From the NCBI GenBank assembly GCA_040755755.1, contig JBFLZW010000032.1:1-17800 (forward strand): a stretch of DNA of 17,800 bases. Direction: 5' to 3'. The position numbers and the translations under genes are program-made. Source of the stretch: a bacterium. GTDB taxonomy: Bacteria > SZUA-182 > DTGQ01. Below the pieces are notes generated by a model. That model was not told the origin of the DNA, searched no databases, and worked only from the letters and a program-made list of their open reading frames with translations. Shown one piece after another: positions 15,485-17,800 of this stretch (position 1 is its first letter; each line of letters begins with the position of its first letter).

Positions 15485-16533
15485 TCGACTCCCAGCATGC
15501 AGCAGCTGATGCCGCTTCCGATGCCCAGGAGTGCCGCCCTTTGCCCGGCTTTCAGCAGGCCTTTATCAATTCCGATTGCCATAGTTGCCGGCAGGGAAAC
15601 CGAGCCCATGTTCCCCAAATATTCGACTGTGGGATAATCTTTATTCATATCCAGCTCAAGACTCGCGAACAAGGCTCTTCGATGGGCTGTACCCACCTGG
15701 TGACAGAAGAACCGGTCCACATCTTCATTGCTCCATCCAAGGTTGTTTTTAGCATCAGCCCAGGTTCTGCTGGCCACCAGACATCCTTCCTGCAGGAGCC
15801 TTTCCGAATCGGTTTTCATTGTCGGCTGGCTGTCCGAATCAAGGGCGCTGTCTGCGCCTTCGACGCCCCCCCGGCATAAGCCGTTGTGCCGGGAAGCAGT
15901 GCGGCTTGCCCCGCCCAGGAGCCTGTGGCCGGTTTTGGAGATATCAGTGTGCGTCAGAATGACCGCTGCCGCGCCGGAGCCGATAGTCAGAGAAGCGAAG
16001 GCACTTTTCAGCTTTTCTCTCGTTGGAGCTGGATCAGAAAGAAGCCGGGCTATGGTCGTCTCGACCAGGGGGCCGCCGTGCTCTCCGGCTACTACCATTC
16101 CGGCTGATATCTCTCCCGATTCTATCAAGCTGGCCAGAATGACCATACCATTGATAAATCCCAGACAGGCGTTCGACAGATCAAAGACCAGGGCAGATTC
16201 GGGAATGCCCAGGGCATGATGAACGACTGTGGCTGTAGCCGGCTCCAGGAAGTCACGGCTGACTGCGGCGTGAATAAGGCATTGCAGTCGGTCTCTGGTG
16301 AGAGATGTCCTCTCGAGAGCCTTTTCTCCAGCCTTGATGCTGCCCTCACTGGGCAGGGTGCCTCTGTTCCAGAAACGGCGTTCTCTGATTCCGGTCATCA
16401 ATTCCAGCCGGCCATAGGGCAGTTTCAACTTATCATATAGTGGCGACAATTTCTGCTCCACTTCGGCTGAAGTCACGATATTTTCAGGCAGTACATAGCC
16501 AAAGGCTTCGATACAGACATTGTGAAAGCGCAT
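15478..16533 (-). CDS. oleA: OleA-like thiolase-superfamily condensing enzyme (head-to-head acyl condensation)
   Basis: OleA performs a non-decarboxylative Claisen condensation of two fatty acyl-CoA molecules to a 2-alkyl-3-keto acid, the first step of long-chain olefin synthesis. The 351-residue protein begins MRFHNVCIEAFGYVLPEN, which lines up with known OleA N-termini. It carries Cys123 in SNACLGFINGM, Glu97 in RDFLEP (26 residues before the Cys, as in OleA), His278 in FCHQVG and Asn308 in LGNMGS. Glu and Asn in this arrangement separate OleA from FabH. The frame is open up to an ATG at 16626, but that codon falls inside the -35 box of the promoter at 16598-16626, so the internal ATG at 16533 is chosen. 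GGAAAGAG lies ten bases before it. The stop overlaps the oleB start. Confidence 0.92.
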   Translation of the reverse strand: MRFHNVCIEAFGYVLPENIVTSAEVEQKLSPLYDKLKLPYGRLELMTGIRERRFWNRGTLPSEGSIKAGEKALERTSLTRDRLQCLIHAAVSRDFLEPATATVVHHALGIPESALVFDLSNACLGFINGMVILASLIESGEISAGMVVAGEHGGPLVETTIARLLSDPAPTREKLKSAFASLTIGSGAAAVILTHTDISKTGHRLLGGASRTASRHNGLCRGGVEGADSALDSDSQPTMKTDSERLLQEGCLVASRTWADAKNNLGWSNEDVDRFFCHQVGTAHRRALFASLELDMNKDYPTVEYLGNMGSVSLPATMAIGIDKGLLKAGQRAALLGIGSGISCCMLGVEW

Positions 16534-16597
16534 CTTCCGGCTTCTCTTTCCTCTTTCCGGGTTTTGCTGTTTGACTGTAGAGGGACAAGGTGGGGAA

Positions 16598-16626
16598 AGT
16601 ATAATCAAGAATTCTGAGAAAATCAA
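16598..16626 (-). promoter_or_regulatory. Sigma-70 promoter of the ole operon
   Basis: On the minus strand TTGATT (16621-16626) and TATACT (16598-16603) are separated by exactly 17 bases. The predicted start near 16590 gives a leader of about 57 bases before oleA. The heptamer CTTGATT occurs twice, once at the -35 box (16621-16627) and once just upstream of the -10 (16603-16609), 18 bases apart, which could be a regulator half-site pair. Confidence 0.6.
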
Positions 16627-16650
16627 GGAATGATTCAGTGGTGAAAAGAT

Positions 16651-16688
16651 ACTGTGCCAGGGAGAATTGCTGTCCTCCCTGGCACAGT
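16651..16688 (-). terminator. Strong hairpin terminator after the secreted-protein gene
   Basis: A perfect 14-bp inverted repeat (16651-16664 with 16675-16688, loop of 10 bases, core CTGTGCCAGGGAG/CTCCCTGGCACAG) starts 18 bases past the stop of the 180-aa gene. On the minus strand it is followed by ATCTTTTC, a short T-rich tail. It separates that gene from the ole promoter, which begins about 25 bases further on. Confidence 0.75.
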
Positions 16689-16706
16689 TGACTGACTCAA
16701 GAGTGC

Positions 16707-17249
16707 CTAGATAAGCAGACTGCTTATCAGCGAAGCGAGACCGACAGCAGTTGCAGTAGGAGTTGTGGGAATGATTGTCGGTGCAGTAGTGATTGCCGTA
16801 ACAGGAATAGCAACCGTAGCGGGTGCAGTCGGAACGGGAGCAAAAGTAAGCCCGACAAGGCTTAACGGTGTAAAGGTAATAAGTGGAGCCAATGGCGTGG
16901 TAACTAAAACGCTCGCTGGAACAGTTGCGGTAACCGGAACCGTTGGAACCAGGGTTGTAACTCCAACTCCAACGGCAGTGACTGCGGGAGCAGTGGGCAC
17001 AACAGGAGCAGGAAATAGGGTAGCAGTGGTTAATGGAGCATGAGCAGTCCGGTAGGGACCAATTCCAAATGAAGATAGAGCAGGAGGCGCAAAGGGAACA
17101 AAGCCAAAGGGGCCGATTCCTGCCAGCGGGTTAAAATACGGTCCGAAGGGGCCAAATTGAGCACCCGCTCCGGGAACAAGCGCCAGTACCAGGAAAAGCA
17201 TGATACCGGCCAGGAATACATTTTTCTTGAATAACTTTCCTCTATTCAT
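16707..17249 (-). CDS. Secreted low-complexity Val/Thr/Ala/Pro-rich protein of unknown function
   Basis: I do not recognise this protein. The chosen ATG has an ideal AAGGAGG (17256-17262) six bases upstream; a frame opening at TTG six codons earlier would include that ribosome site in the coding sequence and is rejected. The 180 residues start with a clear signal peptide (basic MNRGKLFKK, hydrophobic 11-25, cleavage after GAGA at residue 30). Residues 31-66 are Gly/Pro/Phe-rich with repeated GPFG. Residues 71-168 are almost wholly Val, Thr, Ala, Pro, Leu, Ile and Gly. The mature protein has no Asp, Glu, Lys or Cys and a single Arg (67). It ends in a hydrophobic stretch, ASLISSLLI. It is probably exported and may be structural or surface-bound, but no function can be assigned. 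Confidence 0.75.
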   Translation of the reverse strand: MNRGKLFKKNVFLAGIMLFLVLALVPGAGAQFGPFGPYFNPLAGIGPFGFVPFAPPALSSFGIGPYRTAHAPLTTATLFPAPVVPTAPAVTAVGVGVTTLVPTVPVTATVPASVLVTTPLAPLITFTPLSLVGLTFAPVPTAPATVAIPVTAITTAPTIIPTTPTATAVGLASLISSLLI

Positions 17250-17308
17250 ACCTATCCTCCTTATCAAAGGGGATCTTGTTGACCTTGATTACTGCCAGAA
17301 GATCCTTA

Positions 17309-17800
17309 TCAGGGAACAAGGGGTCCCAATCCCAGAATGAGTGCCGGGGTCAGCAGTGATTGCAGCGGAGGAGGAGGATTGAGGAGTGCGGCAAAGATCG
17401 GATAACTGGCCAGGGTCCCTCCCTGCAGAATCTCATAGGCAACGGCATAGGCCGGATAGGCATTGATAAAGGCATTGTTGGCTACCGGCACATTGTTGGT
17501 CAGCCAGCTTGTGGCTGTGGGCAGAAGAAGGCTCCAGCCCTTGATCAGCGAAAGATTGATCGGGACGGGAAGGCCGGTAATCGGATCCTTAAAATAATCC
17601 GGCGGCCAGGTATCAATACCATATAGGGGATCATAATAGGCCATACCCAGTGGAGTGTTGTACAGCAGCCAGGGATAGGTCTTGCGCGGATCCCAGGTCA
17701 GACCGGGCTGTACGGGCAGAACGGTGCTCGGCTTGAGGTTACTGACAATCGGGGTGGGAAGTCCGGTCAGAGGATTAGTCGGCGAAAGAGGCGGAGACCA
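17309..17800 (-). CDS. Unrecognised protein, N-terminus beyond the window edge
   Basis: The frame is open from the window edge to TGA at 17309-17311, giving at least 163 residues. The Met at 17644 is internal and probably not the start, because 52 further in-frame codons of the same character precede it. The sequence is Pro/Leu/Ala-rich with few charges and several aromatic residues (TWDPRKTYPWLLYN, YYDPLYGIDTWPPDYF). Two copies of an imperfect repeat, NPLTGLPTPI (17747-17776) and DPITGLPVPI (17558-17587), lie 63 residues apart. It ends LILGLGPLVP. The gene is 59 bases upstream of the secreted 180-aa gene on the same strand and may share its transcript. No domain is recognised and the presence of a signal peptide cannot be judged. 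Confidence 0.65.
   Translation of the reverse strand, partial: WSPPLSPTNPLTGLPTPIVSNLKPSTVLPVQPGLTWDPRKTYPWLLYNTPLGMAYYDPLYGIDTWPPDYFKDPITGLPVPINLSLIKGWSLLLPTATSWLTNNVPVANNAFINAYPAYAVAYEILQGGTLASYPIFAALLNPPPPLQSLLTPALILGLGPLVP
17558..17776 (-). repeat. Imperfect PxTGLPxPI protein repeat (two copies)
   Basis: The two ten-residue copies (17747-17776 and 17558-17587) differ at three positions and sit 63 residues apart in the partial gene. More copies may lie outside the window. Confidence 0.5.

Noticed and set aside
16534-16626. Longer oleA start at 16626
   Set aside because: The ATG falls within the -35 hexamer of a good promoter and adds 31 residues absent from known OleA proteins, whose N-termini match the internal start.
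16765-17043. Plus-strand frame (92 codons) rich in Gly/Val/Thr opposite the secreted protein
   Set aside because: The low-complexity composition mirrors the minus-strand gene. Only the minus-strand frame has a signal peptide, ideal Shine-Dalgarno and terminator.
1-17800. CRISPR arrays, tRNA and rRNA genes
   Set aside because: No regularly spaced repeats and no tRNA or rRNA-like stretches were seen on either strand.

Overview
The window looks like the chromosome of a Gram-negative bacterium. It encodes an outer-membrane polysaccharide export protein, a secreted beta-barrel protein and other signal-peptide proteins. Nothing in it (no rRNA, no tRNA) fixes the taxon. The mix of an EPS locus of the kind found beside PEP-CTERM/exosortase systems, a sigma-54-type promoter and an oleABCD cluster would suit a deltaproteobacterium-like or candidate-phylum organism, but that is inference.

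Region 1 (31-6580, plus strand, AT-rich) is an exopolysaccharide module of five genes: a membrane-bound polyprenyl-phosphate sugar-phosphate transferase, a Wza-like export protein, an outer-membrane beta-barrel protein, a Wzz/GumC-like chain-length protein and a separate BY-type tyrosine autokinase. The first enzyme would start the glycan on a lipid carrier. The others would control its length and carry it across the periplasm and outer membrane. A 299-bp gap after the first gene holds a well-spaced sigma-54 (-24/-12) promoter at 1609-1624, so the last four genes are probably one regulated operon.

Region 2 (6605-16533, minus strand) is a lipid/hydrocarbon module of higher GC. Read in the direction of transcription it runs oleA, oleB, oleC, oleD, a FabF-like ketosynthase and an acyl carrier protein. 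After an interruption comes a phytoene-desaturase-like FAD oxidoreductase. OleA joins two fatty acyl chains, OleD reduces the product, OleC makes a beta-lactone and OleB decarboxylates it to a long-chain cis-olefin. The ketosynthase, ACP and oxidoreductase are not part of the classical four-enzyme pathway. They could supply an unusual acyl chain or alter the product. A good sigma-70 promoter lies ahead of oleA and a second candidate lies ahead of the ketosynthase.

Region 3 (8127-9896, minus strand) is an AT-rich two-gene cassette set between the ACP and the oxidoreductase: a DUF262 (ParB/GmrSD-N-like) protein and a HEPN-domain protein with an RNxxxH-type RNase motif. It reads as a laterally acquired defence or toxin-antitoxin pair inside the lipid module.

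Region 4 (16651-17800, minus strand) holds two unrecognised genes upstream of the ole operon and separated from it by a strong hairpin terminator. One is a 180-aa secreted protein almost free of charged residues and built of Val/Thr/Ala/Pro. The other is a gene cut by the window edge that carries an imperfect PxTGLPxPI repeat.
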